Source of the DNA: Chryseobacterium viscerum
GTDB lineage: Bacteria > Bacteroidota > Bacteroidia > Flavobacteriales > Weeksellaceae
Direction: 5' to 3'
Assembly (NCBI RefSeq): GCF_025949665.1
Contig: NZ_JAPDFT010000001.1
Location: forward strand, 1,736,001-1,800,000
Length of the DNA: 64,000 bases
How positions within the stretch are numbered: the stretch's first letter is position 1; each line of letters starts with the position of its first letter. Under the pieces are notes generated by a model. That model made no database searches, had not been told where the DNA came from, and worked only from the letters and a program-made list of their open reading frames with translations. The translations under genes and the position numbers were made by a program. Of this stretch, positions 9,304 through 17,208 are shown piece after piece.

Positions 9304-9588
9304 TTGCTAGTTCGTTATATAAATATATGCAATTTTAGTAACATTTTCGGTTACAGTTATTTAATTGTTTATGACATATATAATGAGTGATTTAGGGTTT
9401 TTGAAAGGCAGAAAATCGAATAACAAAATTTAGTGCTTCAGTTTTTTTCTTAACACTTTGCTAGCCGGCGTTTATTCAACTATTTCACGCAATTCAATAT
9501 CTCGTAAAGAGGTAAACTAGACGTTACATTATGATCAGCTTTTTTAAACTCATATCCTATCATATCCAGAAAGGGATTGTTAATTTTA
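9304..9588. other. Non-coding gap with a short start-less open frame
   Basis: On the minus strand, a frame without a start codon runs from the end of the gene at 9589 to a TAG at 9480-9482. It encodes a tail such as NPFLDMIGYEFKKADHNV. It may be a gene remnant, but I cannot identify it. The rest of the gap shows no recognisable structure. Confidence 0.25.
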
Positions 9589-10296
9589 TCAGTTATTATT
9601 GTTAATAATCGGAGCAAGTTCTTTTTTTAATTCTTCAAACTTTTCTTTGCTCATCATATCAATTTCAACTAGTTCTTTTGCCTCTTTTAATTTTGCAATC
9701 GCTTCATCTCGGGTCATTTTTCTATTTTTTAAAAGAATTTCACCAGACTCAATCCCTAACTCTGTATCCATGACGCTTAAATATTTATTGATTCCAAAAG
9801 CTCTATCATTTATTTCTCCCAAAATCATTACTACATACAACGGTTTATTTTTACTGCCTCTATGATATGTTTTTATCTCTCTGACAATAACTTTGGTGTT
9901 TTTTAAACTGTTATCTGCCATATTCTGTGCATCACCACCCATAGCAGACATAATACTTCCAAATCCAGCCGGTCTTCCCATTTGTATGAATTCATAAGTT
10001 TTTTTGGAAGTACTTCTTGATTGTGAAACTCCTCCTCTTGCTCTATTTCCATAACTCCCCGAATAAGTTCTTGTATTCAGTTCTTCAGAGGTAGGAGATC
10101 CTAATATTAAAGTATCACCCACCTTCACGCTATTTTTACTCGTTGTTATATATTCCTTAACTTGAGCACCGTTTTTAATAGTGTTGAAAAAATTAATATC
10201 CTGAGTTTTTTCATAGGTCAATAAATCAATATTTTCTTGAGCTTGGATATAAACTACTGATAAAAGGATAGTAAAAAAAGTAATTGTTTTTTTCAT
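9589..10296 (-). CDS. Secreted hypothetical protein with SHOCT-like C-terminus
   Basis: The 235-residue protein has a signal peptide (cleavage near YIQAQ). A Gly/Ser/Arg-rich linker (YSGSYGNRARGGVSQSRS) lies at about residues 80-95. The C-terminal helix pair MTRDEAIAKLKEAKELVEI and SKEKFEELKKELAPI (about 192-230) resembles the short SHOCT-type tail. The middle contains VKVGDTLILGSP, an SH3-like strand phrase. No enzymatic motif is visible and the function is unknown. It is transcribed alone, with a terminator upstream at 10453 belonging to the next gene. Confidence 0.65.
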   Translation of the reverse strand: MKKTITFFTILLSVVYIQAQENIDLLTYEKTQDINFFNTIKNGAQVKEYITTSKNSVKVGDTLILGSPTSEELNTRTYSGSYGNRARGGVSQSRSTSKKTYEFIQMGRPAGFGSIMSAMGGDAQNMADNSLKNTKVIVREIKTYHRGSKNKPLYVVMILGEINDRAFGINKYLSVMDTELGIESGEILLKNRKMTRDEAIAKLKEAKELVEIDMMSKEKFEELKKELAPIINNNN

Positions 10297-10452
10297 AATT
10301 GTTGTTTAATATATTGGAATTTGATTCTTAGTTTACACAAATATAATATACTTACTTATATATAAAATATGGAAAACCATAAAATTCCAAAATGCAAAGA
10401 CTTTGGAACTTAATTAATATTAGGAAGCTATAACAAATAATGATTTAAAAAA

Positions 10453-10483
10453 TCTTCGGCTGTCTTTAAATGACAGCCGAAGA
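10453..10483 (-). terminator. Terminator of the TonB receptor gene
   Basis: There is a perfect 12-bp inverted repeat (10453-10464 against 10472-10483) with a 7-nt loop. On the minus strand it is followed by a T-rich run (the A run at 10447-10452). It lies 13 bp past the receptor stop. Confidence 0.8.
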
Positions 10484-10495
10484 GATACTATTGAT

Positions 10496-12880
10496 TTATA
10501 TACTGATTTTCACGCCTGCTGAAATATTAATTCCAGAAAGTGGGCTTAGAAATTTTAACTGAGAGTTCTGGAGTCTTGCCTCGCTGTTCAGGAGATTATT
10601 TCCAATAATATAATATTCCAGATCACCAATGCCCAGACTGCTGTCCTTATAAGAAATGCGGGCATTAAGTAGTGAAAAAGCCGGCATTGGAAGTTCAGGA
10701 TTAATATTCTTTCCTAAATATTTTTGTTGTAAATAATGATCTAAACTGAGATTCAGGCTGAAGTTCTGCAAAGTCCCTTCCAGATTGAATCCAAAACGGC
10801 TTGTAGGCATATTAGGCATATAATCACCATCACTCCATTTCCTTATGGAGCTGTCGGCAACACTTATGTTTTTTACCAAATCATAATATCCGCCTATCTC
10901 CCACTTTCCTATTTTTCCAAAATCTGCTTTATAAGAGGCTTCTGCTTCAATGCCGTTGATTTCTGTATCATCGGAACGCCATTCTTTTACAAGGAAAACT
11001 TCTCTGGAAATTCCGGTGTGGGCAAGGTAAATATAATTTTTATAAGAAGTATGATACCAGTTGGCCGATACGCGGAGGTTCTTCAGGTTTAGGCCTCCTC
11101 CTATTTCTACCGTATTGGCAGTCTCTTTATCCAGTTTGTCATCACCATTTTCTTCGGTAAGAATAGCAAAATGATTGTTTCCTGAATACAGTTCATTCAC
11201 TTCTGGTGCTCTTTCGGAATGGTTGTATTGTACTTTTAGATACCCTTTTTTAAAGATATTCCATTGAGCAGAACTGTGGAATTGATGAAGCGTAAAGTCT
11301 CTGTCACTGAGTTTTCCCCCGGAAAGCCCCCGGCTTCTGACATACTTATTATCTGCTTCTGCCCTTCGTTGTACGTGATCGTTTCTATATCCAAGATCCA
11401 GCTGAATACTATTAAAATCAAGATGTTGCATCGTAAAGACTCCAATTTCGCGACTTATATTGTTGGGTAAATATCTCTGGCCACCACTTCCTTCCATATC
11501 TCTGTATTGAATTTCAAGACCTGTAGTTCCCGTAAGAAATTTTAATTTCTGTTGTGCGATTTCCAGCCGTCCATTGTGCTGGTTCACAGCAAACTGATTG
11601 GCACGGTAACGGTCCAGAAGTTCTGCGTTTTTTGAGAATACACCCATATAATTCAGTTTTATGCTTGAAATTGGAGAATTTGTAAACTTGTAGCCGGCTT
11701 CAAACATGGCTTTATGAGATAAGCTTCTGATATTGATCGGAAGATACTCTATTTTTTGCTGTGGCTTTCCATGAGTATGTTTTGGGATTTTAGGGATTGC
11801 ATAGCCAGGAACACCAAAATATGAATAAGAATTCTGATAAGCTCCTCCTGCATACAATGATTTCCCTATATAACTGGTTCCTACATAAAATGAATTACTT
11901 TCCGAATGACTATTGGGAATAACTCCATCTTTTGTCTCTACATAATCTTTGATTCCGTTTACTTCACTTTTGTAATGATCTGTAGAAGGATCCTGGCCGG
12001 GAATATACAGGTCGTTCTTTGGATTAGGATAAGTTTTACCGTCTGCAGGATTATAATAGGTGGGACTGAATGTATAAAGATCATCTTCAGACAGCTCATA
12101 GTCTATCATATGATCTTTAGCGAACTGGCTGATGTAGGGGAAAAGGCTCTTGTTGAGTACCCGTCTTGAATTTACATTTATCTGGCACAATGACTGCAAA
12201 ATACTGTTGAAGCCTACCAGATTGGGATCATAACATCTGCTGTCTTTTGATTTTCCGGGAATTCTAACTATTTCCTGCTTCTGATTGGATGCTCCTATAG
12301 TCCACACCCAGTTTTTAGCAATGATACCTTTAGCAGAAAAGGCTTGTTTCTGCCCACTATTGCTTCCACCTTCCAAAAGTCCTCTGAGATTTATCTTTTT
12401 ATCCGGTAATTGTCTGGCAATATAATCTGTTTCAATATCTATCGCTCCTCCAATAGCTTTTCCTCCATATAAAACCGATGCAGAGTTTTTGTAAATAGTA
12501 ATATTTTGAACAGCATTCATCTCTATATCAGTATTAAAATCCGGGCTTATTCCGGAAAGATCATTAACTGCAGTACCATTTTCCAATATTTTTACGCGGT
12601 TTCCACTTAGACTTCGAATAACGGGAGCTCCAGCATTAGGACCATATCCGGAGTTCTGTATGCCGGGGATTTTGCTTAATGTTTCTCCTAATGTATTGGT
12701 TTGAATAAAATCTAGTTTTTTTCTTGAAATATTGACAGAGTTATAATTTGTTTTTCCCTGTACCTGAACAGGTTCTATATCCTTTACATTTTTTTTTTCA
12801 TGGTTAATTTTCTGAGCTTTCAGAATGGAGGGTGAATAAATTAGCGAGCTTCCCAACAAAAAATAAAAGGTCCTTTTCAT
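10496..12880 (-). CDS. TonB-dependent receptor, ZnuD-like (probable zinc uptake)
   Basis: This is an outer-membrane receptor of 794 residues from the chosen start. An upstream ATG at 12916 would give 806, but it lies at or upstream of the predicted transcription start, so the MKRTFYFLLG start with a proper signal peptide is preferred. The plug (about 40-170) contains GETLSKIPGIQNSGYGPNAG and IRSLSGNRVKILENG, the arrangement seen in ZnuD-type zinc receptors. A beta-barrel follows to the C-terminal ISAGVKISI. A loop carries HTHG, and another has two Cys about 20 residues apart. Its promoter contains a Zur-like box identical in form to those at 20255 and 20295. The zinc substrate is therefore inferred from family and operator. 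Confidence 0.82.
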   Translation of the reverse strand: MKRTFYFLLGSSLIYSPSILKAQKINHEKKNVKDIEPVQVQGKTNYNSVNISRKKLDFIQTNTLGETLSKIPGIQNSGYGPNAGAPVIRSLSGNRVKILENGTAVNDLSGISPDFNTDIEMNAVQNITIYKNSASVLYGGKAIGGAIDIETDYIARQLPDKKINLRGLLEGGSNSGQKQAFSAKGIIAKNWVWTIGASNQKQEIVRIPGKSKDSRCYDPNLVGFNSILQSLCQINVNSRRVLNKSLFPYISQFAKDHMIDYELSEDDLYTFSPTYYNPADGKTYPNPKNDLYIPGQDPSTDHYKSEVNGIKDYVETKDGVIPNSHSESNSFYVGTSYIGKSLYAGGAYQNSYSYFGVPGYAIPKIPKHTHGKPQQKIEYLPINIRSLSHKAMFEAGYKFTNSPISSIKLNYMGVFSKNAELLDRYRANQFAVNQHNGRLEIAQQKLKFLTGTTGLEIQYRDMEGSGGQRYLPNNISREIGVFTMQHLDFNSIQLDLGYRNDHVQRRAEADNKYVRSRGLSGGKLSDRDFTLHQFHSSAQWNIFKKGYLKVQYNHSERAPEVNELYSGNNHFAILTEENGDDKLDKETANTVEIGGGLNLKNLRVSANWYHTSYKNYIYLAHTGISREVFLVKEWRSDDTEINGIEAEASYKADFGKIGKWEIGGYYDLVKNISVADSSIRKWSDGDYMPNMPTSRFGFNLEGTLQNFSLNLSLDHYLQQKYLGKNINPELPMPAFSLLNARISYKDSSLGIGDLEYYIIGNNLLNSEARLQNSQLKFLSPLSGINISAGVKISI

Positions 12881-12903
12881 GTGCATATACTTTAATGATC
12901 CGG

Positions 12904-12934
12904 CAAAGCTAGACAATTAAATTCATTAACGCAA
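12904..12934 (-). promoter_or_regulatory. Promoter of the ZnuD-like receptor gene
   Basis: On the minus strand, TAGCTTTG (12904-12911) is a perfect Bacteroidota -7 element. A TTG -33 element (12932-12934) lies 20 bp upstream, inside the Zur-like palindrome. Transcription should start around 12895-12900, just upstream of the start codon at 12880, which rules out the longer ORF start at 12916. Confidence 0.7.
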
Positions 12935-12943
12935 CATAGTTGC
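12931..12943. promoter_or_regulatory. Zur-like operator
   Basis: GCAACATAGTTGC is a perfect 5-bp dyad around 3 bases. The same GCAACnnnGTTGC form occurs between the MerC and Fur-family genes at 20295-20307, with a one-mismatch version at 20255. It covers the -33 element, a typical position for repression. Confidence 0.7.
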
Positions 12944-13041
12944 TTTAATTAGTTTTTATAGTAAAGAACATAAGACGAATCTAAATAATTAATTTAAAGT
13001 ATTTTAAATTGTATTTTATTTTCTGTATGGATATAAAAAAA

Positions 13042-13061
13042 TCCGCTCTGAAAAGAGCGGA
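13042..13061 (-). terminator. Terminator of the bacteriocin-like peptide gene
   Basis: TCCGCTCT (13042-13049) and AGAGCGGA (13054-13061) form an 8-bp GC-rich stem with a 4-nt loop. On the minus strand it is followed by at least six T (the A run at 13035-13040). It lies 27 bp after the stop. Confidence 0.85.
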
Positions 13062-13088
13062 ATGATTTTTAATGTCTATTCTTACTGA

Positions 13089-13373
13089 TTAGCAAGTAGA
13101 ACCACACTCAAGTAATTTGATGTGGATTACACCATTTACAACACATTGTGTTTGGCATAATGCGTTAGTTACGACAGTGCTTACACCACCAACTACACCA
13201 CCAACAGTAGATCCTACGCCAGTAACTACACCACCAACGATAGTACCTACTCCGCCTACTACTCCACCAACTACACCTCCTAGTCCACCTAGTAAAGTAC
13301 CAATTGGATCTAGTAATCCATTACCTGAAATAGCTTTTAACTCGTTTCTGTCTAATTTTTTTAAGTTTTTCAT
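13089..13373 (-). CDS. Bacteriocin-like peptide with glycine-zipper core
   Basis: The 94-residue peptide opens with a leader MKNLKKLDRNELKAISGNG, matching the flavobacterial bacteriocin-like/RiPP leader form (K/L-rich, then ISGNG). Residues 20-66 are almost only Gly, Val, Thr and Ser in repeated GGVVGGV and VVGGVGT units, a glycine-zipper pattern suited to membrane insertion. The C-terminal 24 residues carry four Cys (CQTQC and ECGSTC). No peptidase-transporter, lanthipeptide or grasp-type maturase gene is present within the window, so export and processing must be encoded elsewhere. It has its own terminator. Toxin or signal function is inferred from the leader only. Confidence 0.7.
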   Translation of the reverse strand: MKNLKKLDRNELKAISGNGLLDPIGTLLGGLGGVVGGVVGGVGTIVGGVVTGVGSTVGGVVGGVSTVVTNALCQTQCVVNGVIHIKLLECGSTC

Positions 13374-13821
13374 AACTATAATTTTATATGATTATTACAT
13401 CACGAATATATGAATAATAATATTACAATTGCAAATTATTTTCAATAAATTAACTATATCTTTTTATTATTTAATATTTCATTAATATAAGTGTATTTTA
13501 GTGAAAATATGATTTTCACTTATATGTGATTGATTTACTAAATGTTAAAAATAATAACTCAATTTGTGAAATTTAGAGTTATTATTTTTGTACTAAATTA
13601 TATTTATTAATGATTATTGTTGAAACTATGTAGAGCCTTCTAAATTTGTTCAGAAATCAATTTTTAACGTGCTAAAATTGACTGTTCAGGTATGAAAATT
13701 TCTTCGTTTTAGTAAAAATGGAGACTTGATCAGTCAAATTTCATTATATCTTATAGGAAAACCTGCTTCGGTGGTTGGTAGCGCATTCAAATTTTGTATT
13801 TTTGCTCACATACTTTTATCA
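13374..13821. other. AT-rich gap between divergent peptide and XRE genes
   Basis: About 450 bp without a convincing gene. It must hold the promoter of the peptide gene (minus strand) and of the XRE-S24 gene (plus strand). A perfect -7 element TATTTTTG lies at 13583-13590 on the plus strand with a TTG 17 bp upstream, but it is 230 bp from the start codon. A near match (TA, six T, then G) lies closer, at 13796-13804. Nothing else stands out. Confidence 0.5.
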
Positions 13822-14610
13822 ATGTCAATTTTTTCAAATAATATACGCTTCTTAAGAGCCAAGAGAAAGCTCTCTCAACAAAATGTAGCCGATGAACTGA
13901 TGATCTCCAGAGTCCGGTATTCAAAATATGAGAACGGAATATCTGAACCTCCTATCGAACTTCTTATAAAAATTTCTAAATATTTTCATGTAAGCATTGA
14001 TCTTATGCTGTCCGTAGATATCCAGAAGTACCCTATGGATGATATGCTGAAACTGCCGGACAACAGAATTGTTCTTCCGGTAGCGGTAGATACCCATGGA
14101 AATGATACGATAGAGATTATCCCCCAAAAAGCTTCTATGGGATATCTTGAAGGTTACAGTGATGTAGATTATATTGAGAGCCTTCAGCGTATTGCTCTTC
14201 CCTTTCTTACTAATGGAAAATACAGGGCATTCCCTGCAGATGGAGATTCTATGCCTCCATTCAGAAACGGTTCCTATATTGTAGGAAAATATGTGGAAGG
14301 AATCAATGATTTGAAACAGGGGAAAACCTATGTTTTTGTAACGCTGAATGACGGGATTACCTATAAACGTTTTAAGGAAAGAAAAGAAAACTCAATCTGT
14401 GTAAGCGCTGATAACTCTTTTTATGAGCCTTATGAAATTCCGTTTGAAGAAGTTGTAGAAATCTGGCAGTATGCTTCAGGAATTTTTCCGGAAGATTTCG
14501 AGCCTGGTGACTATGAAAGTTATAATTTTAAAGAAATGTTCCGTGAGCTGAGACAGGATATCAGAGATCTTGATAAAAAGGTTTCCGGCCGCCGCAGAAA
14601 ACAGTCTTAA
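13822..14610 (+). CDS. XRE-family regulator with LexA/S24-like domain
   Basis: The protein is 262 residues from the ATG at 13822. The longer frame from 13726 adds a hydrophobic tail-like segment upstream of a plausible promoter and is rejected. An XRE helix-turn-helix occupies about 5-62 (LSQQNVADELMISRVRYSKYENG). The C-terminal S24/LexA-like domain shows DGDSMPP with Ser143 and YKRF with Lys182, the positions of the Ser/Lys dyad. A self-cleavage Ala-Gly pair is not obvious. Such proteins repress phage or stress genes, but no phage genes are nearby. The basic tail KKVSGRRRKQS follows a short coiled segment. Downstream is a strong hairpin terminator. Confidence 0.82.
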   Translation: MSIFSNNIRFLRAKRKLSQQNVADELMISRVRYSKYENGISEPPIELLIKISKYFHVSIDLMLSVDIQKYPMDDMLKLPDNRIVLPVAVDTHGNDTIEIIPQKASMGYLEGYSDVDYIESLQRIALPFLTNGKYRAFPADGDSMPPFRNGSYIVGKYVEGINDLKQGKTYVFVTLNDGITYKRFKERKENSICVSADNSFYEPYEIPFEEVVEIWQYASGIFPEDFEPGDYESYNFKEMFRELRQDIRDLDKKVSGRRRKQS

Positions 14611-14616
14611 TATTAC

Positions 14617-14661
14617 ATTATAATATGCTCCTGATTTTATAAGTCAGGAGAATATTATAAT
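14617..14661 (+). terminator. Hairpin terminator after the XRE-S24 gene
   Basis: An 18-bp stem (14617-14634 against 14644-14661) with one mismatch encloses a 9-nt loop, with CTCCTGA/TCAGGAG at its core. It starts 6 bp after the stop codon. The outer stem is AT-rich on both sides. Confidence 0.7.
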
Positions 14662-14791
14662 ATATCTGATCTTGCTGTTTGAGATATTCTTAAAATCCCA
14701 AAGGTTACTTACAACCAAAAAATTGAGGTATCATATGCCCTCTTGTTATATCGGAGATCGAAAAAGTAGCAATGGGTATTATGAAAATAAA

Positions 14792-14820
14792 AAGTACCAT
14801 ATCTAAATAATATGGTACTT
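14792..14820. terminator. Hairpin downstream of the racemase gene
   Basis: AAGTACCATAT (14792-14802) pairs perfectly with ATATGGTACTT (14810-14820) across a 7-nt loop. It lies about 75 bp past the racemase stop and is preceded by an A run, so it could terminate the minus-strand transcript. Confidence 0.5.
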
Positions 14821-14895
14821 ATATTTGAAACCATTAATAAATCGAACTCATTGATTATTATTGGTTTCTTTTGAATTGAACTGTATTTTAGTGTT

Positions 14896-15612
14896 TTATG
14901 AGGCTGCTGTTATGTTGTGCTTTGAAACGGCAAATGCTACAGCTGCATCTACATGAATCTGAATGGTATCAAATACCGGAACAGAGACATCTTCCTGTTT
15001 GATCAGAAGTGGAATTTCTGTACAGCCTAAAATAATCCCCTCTGCTCCACGGTCTGTAAGCTCCTGAATAATCTTAAGATAATTTTTTTTGGTTTCAGGA
15101 TTAATAATGCCTCTGCTTAATTCATTTCTTAAAATATCCTCTATATAATCCCTGTCTTCACTTTTCTCAGGAATAAGAGGTTCCAGACCACTTTCAATTA
15201 GTTTATTCTTATAAAAATCAAGCTCCATCGTATAGCTTGTCCCTAATAAACCAATTTTTTTTAATCCTTTTCGTTTAACGGCATTGGCTGTAGCCGTTGT
15301 AATGTGGATGAGTGGTAATCCTATTTTCTCTTCAATCCTGTCGGCAACAATATGGGCTGTGTTGGCACAAAGTACAATAGCTTCTGCTCCTGACTTTTTT
15401 AAATTTTCGGCGGCATTATACAGAAGTTCAAAAGTCGCATCCCAGTCGTAATCTGCATTAAATTGCTGAAAATGGTTAAAGTTGACAGAATATATAATAC
15501 ATTCCACAAAATTCAATCCACCTAATTGCTGATTAATTCCTTCATTTAAAAGACGGTAGTAGTCTAAAGTAGAAGCCCAGCTGATGCCTCCTACCAATCC
15601 TAATTTTTTCAT
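14896..15612 (-). CDS. Aspartate/glutamate racemase family protein
   Basis: The 238-residue cytosolic enzyme has the normal length for the Asp/Glu racemase (YgeA/RacX-like) family. The two catalytic cysteines are visible: Cys82 in LCANTAH and Cys197 in LGCTEIPLL. The N-terminal KKLGLVGGISWAST substrate-binding loop is present. It is PLP-independent and interconverts L and D amino acids, but the specific substrate cannot be told. It is divergent from a MocR-type regulator with 85 bp between the start codons, so it is probably that regulator's target. Confidence 0.87.
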   Translation of the reverse strand: MKKLGLVGGISWASTLDYYRLLNEGINQQLGGLNFVECIIYSVNFNHFQQFNADYDWDATFELLYNAAENLKKSGAEAIVLCANTAHIVADRIEEKIGLPLIHITTATANAVKRKGLKKIGLLGTSYTMELDFYKNKLIESGLEPLIPEKSEDRDYIEDILRNELSRGIINPETKKNYLKIIQELTDRGAEGIILGCTEIPLLIKQEDVSVPVFDTIQIHVDAAVAFAVSKHNITAAS

Positions 15613-15651
15613 ATTCTTCTTATTTTTTTGTTCAGTAAAAGTAGATATCTT

Positions 15652-15699
15652 TGTTATATTGTAACAGATACAAAAAACGAATATATTAGTATAACAGAT
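15652..15699. promoter_or_regulatory. Candidate MocR operator between racemase and mocR
   Basis: TAACAGAT occurs twice in direct orientation (15662-15669 and 15692-15699), 30 bp apart, about three helical turns. The first copy is also part of a palindrome, TGTTAtattgTAACA (15652-15666). The second overlaps the mocR start codon. MocR/GntR proteins bind such paired sites. The link is inferred. Confidence 0.45.
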
Positions 15700-17116
15700 G
15701 AAAGATTTTCAATACATAGCACTTGCAGATCAGTTTGAGATTTCCATCAATAACGGAACGTATCCCGTGGGGGCCAAACTTCCATCATTACGCAGTATCC
15801 GGCAACAATTGAAAATAAGTGTCGGGACTATTCTGAAAGCTTTCACTTTATTGGAAGATAAAGGTCTGGTAGCCGGAAAAGAAAGGTCGGGATTTATTGT
15901 GCTCCGAACCTCTGTTTCTTCTGTAAGTCTTCCAAAGCAGTCAGAAAATAGCACCCTTGCTCAAAAAATAGCGATTGGAAAAGTGTTACAGGAAGTATCA
16001 TTTCCTGATTCGGAAAACAAATCTTATGTTTCATTTTTTAATGCTGTTTTACATCCGGATTTTCTACCTTTTAATGCTTTGCGGAGAAGTTTACAGCAGG
16101 CTTCCAGGGATTTAACAGGCCGGCATTTACAGTATGAGCCTGCTGTAGGAAATAGTCAGTTGAGAACCGAAATTGCTCAAAGGTCTTTCCTTTGGCAGGG
16201 TAATCTGTCGGCTGATGATGTGGTTATTACGAATGGTGCTTTGGAAGCAGTCAATCTATGTCTGCGAGCTGTAGCAAAAGCGGGTGATACTGTACTTGTG
16301 CAGTCCCCAATTTACCATGGTATATTGCAGACAATAGAAAGCCTTGATCTTAAAATAATCGAATTTTCCGGTTGTCCTTTGACCGGCATCAATATTCAGG
16401 AATTGGAAGAAATCTGCAGCAAACAAAGAATTTCTGCATGTCTTTTAATTTCAAATTTTAATAACCCAAATGGAATTACTTTAAATGATGAAAAGAAATC
16501 AGCAATAGCCGCTTTTGCTGAAAAAATGGAAATTCCGGTCATAGAAGATGATATTTATGGAGACTTACATTTCCAGACACAACGCCCAACAACTATAAAA
16601 AGCTATGACCATCATGGCTGGGTTATGCTTTGCTCTTCTTTTTCTAAATCGGCTGCACCTGGTTACAGAATCGGATGGTGTGCTGCAGGAAGGTTTACAG
16701 AACAGGTGATCAAATTGAAAACTGTTACTAATGTTGCAACGGCAAGCATTGTACAGTCTTCTTTGTTGCAGTTGCTGAAAACAGGAGCCTATGACCGTCA
16801 TCTGCGCAAGCTTCGGCCTGAACTGCATAGACTGATGCTACTGACTATTCAGGCAATAGAAAAATATTTTCCTACTGATATCCGGATGAGCCGGCCCGAA
16901 GGAGGTTTGGTAGTGTGGATAGAGCTGCCTGCCCATATTGATGTGTTTGAACTTCAGAAAAAAGCCATTGACCAGTTTGTAAATTTTGCCCCTGGACCGC
17001 TGTTTTCCAATAGCGGGGATTATAGAAACTATATCCGGATCAGCTGCAATAATGTTTGGAATGATAAAGTAGAAAATGCACTGAAAAGATTGGGAGATAT
17101 TATAAAGAGCATGTAA
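15698..17116 (+). CDS. MocR-type GntR/aminotransferase fusion regulator
   Basis: The 472-residue protein has a GntR-type winged helix at about 1-75 (LPSLRSIRQQLKISVGTIL) fused to a fold-type I aminotransferase domain (about 105-472). The aminotransferase part keeps NFNNPNG, a PLP Asp/Tyr pair in IEDDIYGDLH, and the presumed PLP Lys in SSFSKSAAPGYRIGW. MocR proteins use PLP and an amino-acid-derived ligand to control nearby genes, often divergent ones. Here the divergent gene is an amino-acid racemase. The ATG at 15698 fits the family N-terminus. It is followed by a terminator shared with, and mainly serving, the convergent phosphatase gene. Confidence 0.88.
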   Translation: MKDFQYIALADQFEISINNGTYPVGAKLPSLRSIRQQLKISVGTILKAFTLLEDKGLVAGKERSGFIVLRTSVSSVSLPKQSENSTLAQKIAIGKVLQEVSFPDSENKSYVSFFNAVLHPDFLPFNALRRSLQQASRDLTGRHLQYEPAVGNSQLRTEIAQRSFLWQGNLSADDVVITNGALEAVNLCLRAVAKAGDTVLVQSPIYHGILQTIESLDLKIIEFSGCPLTGINIQELEEICSKQRISACLLISNFNNPNGITLNDEKKSAIAAFAEKMEIPVIEDDIYGDLHFQTQRPTTIKSYDHHGWVMLCSSFSKSAAPGYRIGWCAAGRFTEQVIKLKTVTNVATASIVQSSLLQLLKTGAYDRHLRKLRPELHRLMLLTIQAIEKYFPTDIRMSRPEGGLVVWIELPAHIDVFELQKKAIDQFVNFAPGPLFSNSGDYRNYIRISCNNVWNDKVENALKRLGDIIKSM

Positions 17117-17142
17117 GTGAATAATGATGGATACATAAAAAA

Positions 17143-17169
17143 CAAGGCGGACACACTCAATCCGCCTTG
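17143..17169 (-). terminator. Terminator between mocR and the alkaline phosphatase gene
   Basis: CAAGGCGGA (17143-17151) pairs perfectly with TCCGCCTTG (17161-17169), with a 9-nt loop. The A run at 17137-17142 becomes the U tract on the minus strand, so it mainly ends the phosphatase transcript. Confidence 0.8.
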
Positions 17170-17208
17170 CACTCTCCCAAATAATTAAATATGAAAAAAT
17201 ATGAATGT

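Noticed and set aside
12881..12916. Longer N-terminus of the ZnuD-like receptor starting MSSFAG
   Set aside because: It lies at or upstream of the predicted transcription start and puts extra residues ahead of a normal signal peptide.
13150..13310. Repeated CCACCAAC-like units that might look like a CRISPR or minisatellite
   Set aside because: The units follow codon periodicity of the Gly/Val repeats in the peptide gene, and there are no spacers.
13117..13413. Pro/Thr-rich ORF of 98 codons on the plus strand
   Set aside because: It is the complementary reading of the glycine-zipper peptide gene. The opposite strand has the leader, terminator and sensible start.
13822..14610. Prophage suggested by the S24-type repressor
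   Set aside because: No integrase, structural, lysis or attachment sequences are seen in the surroundings.
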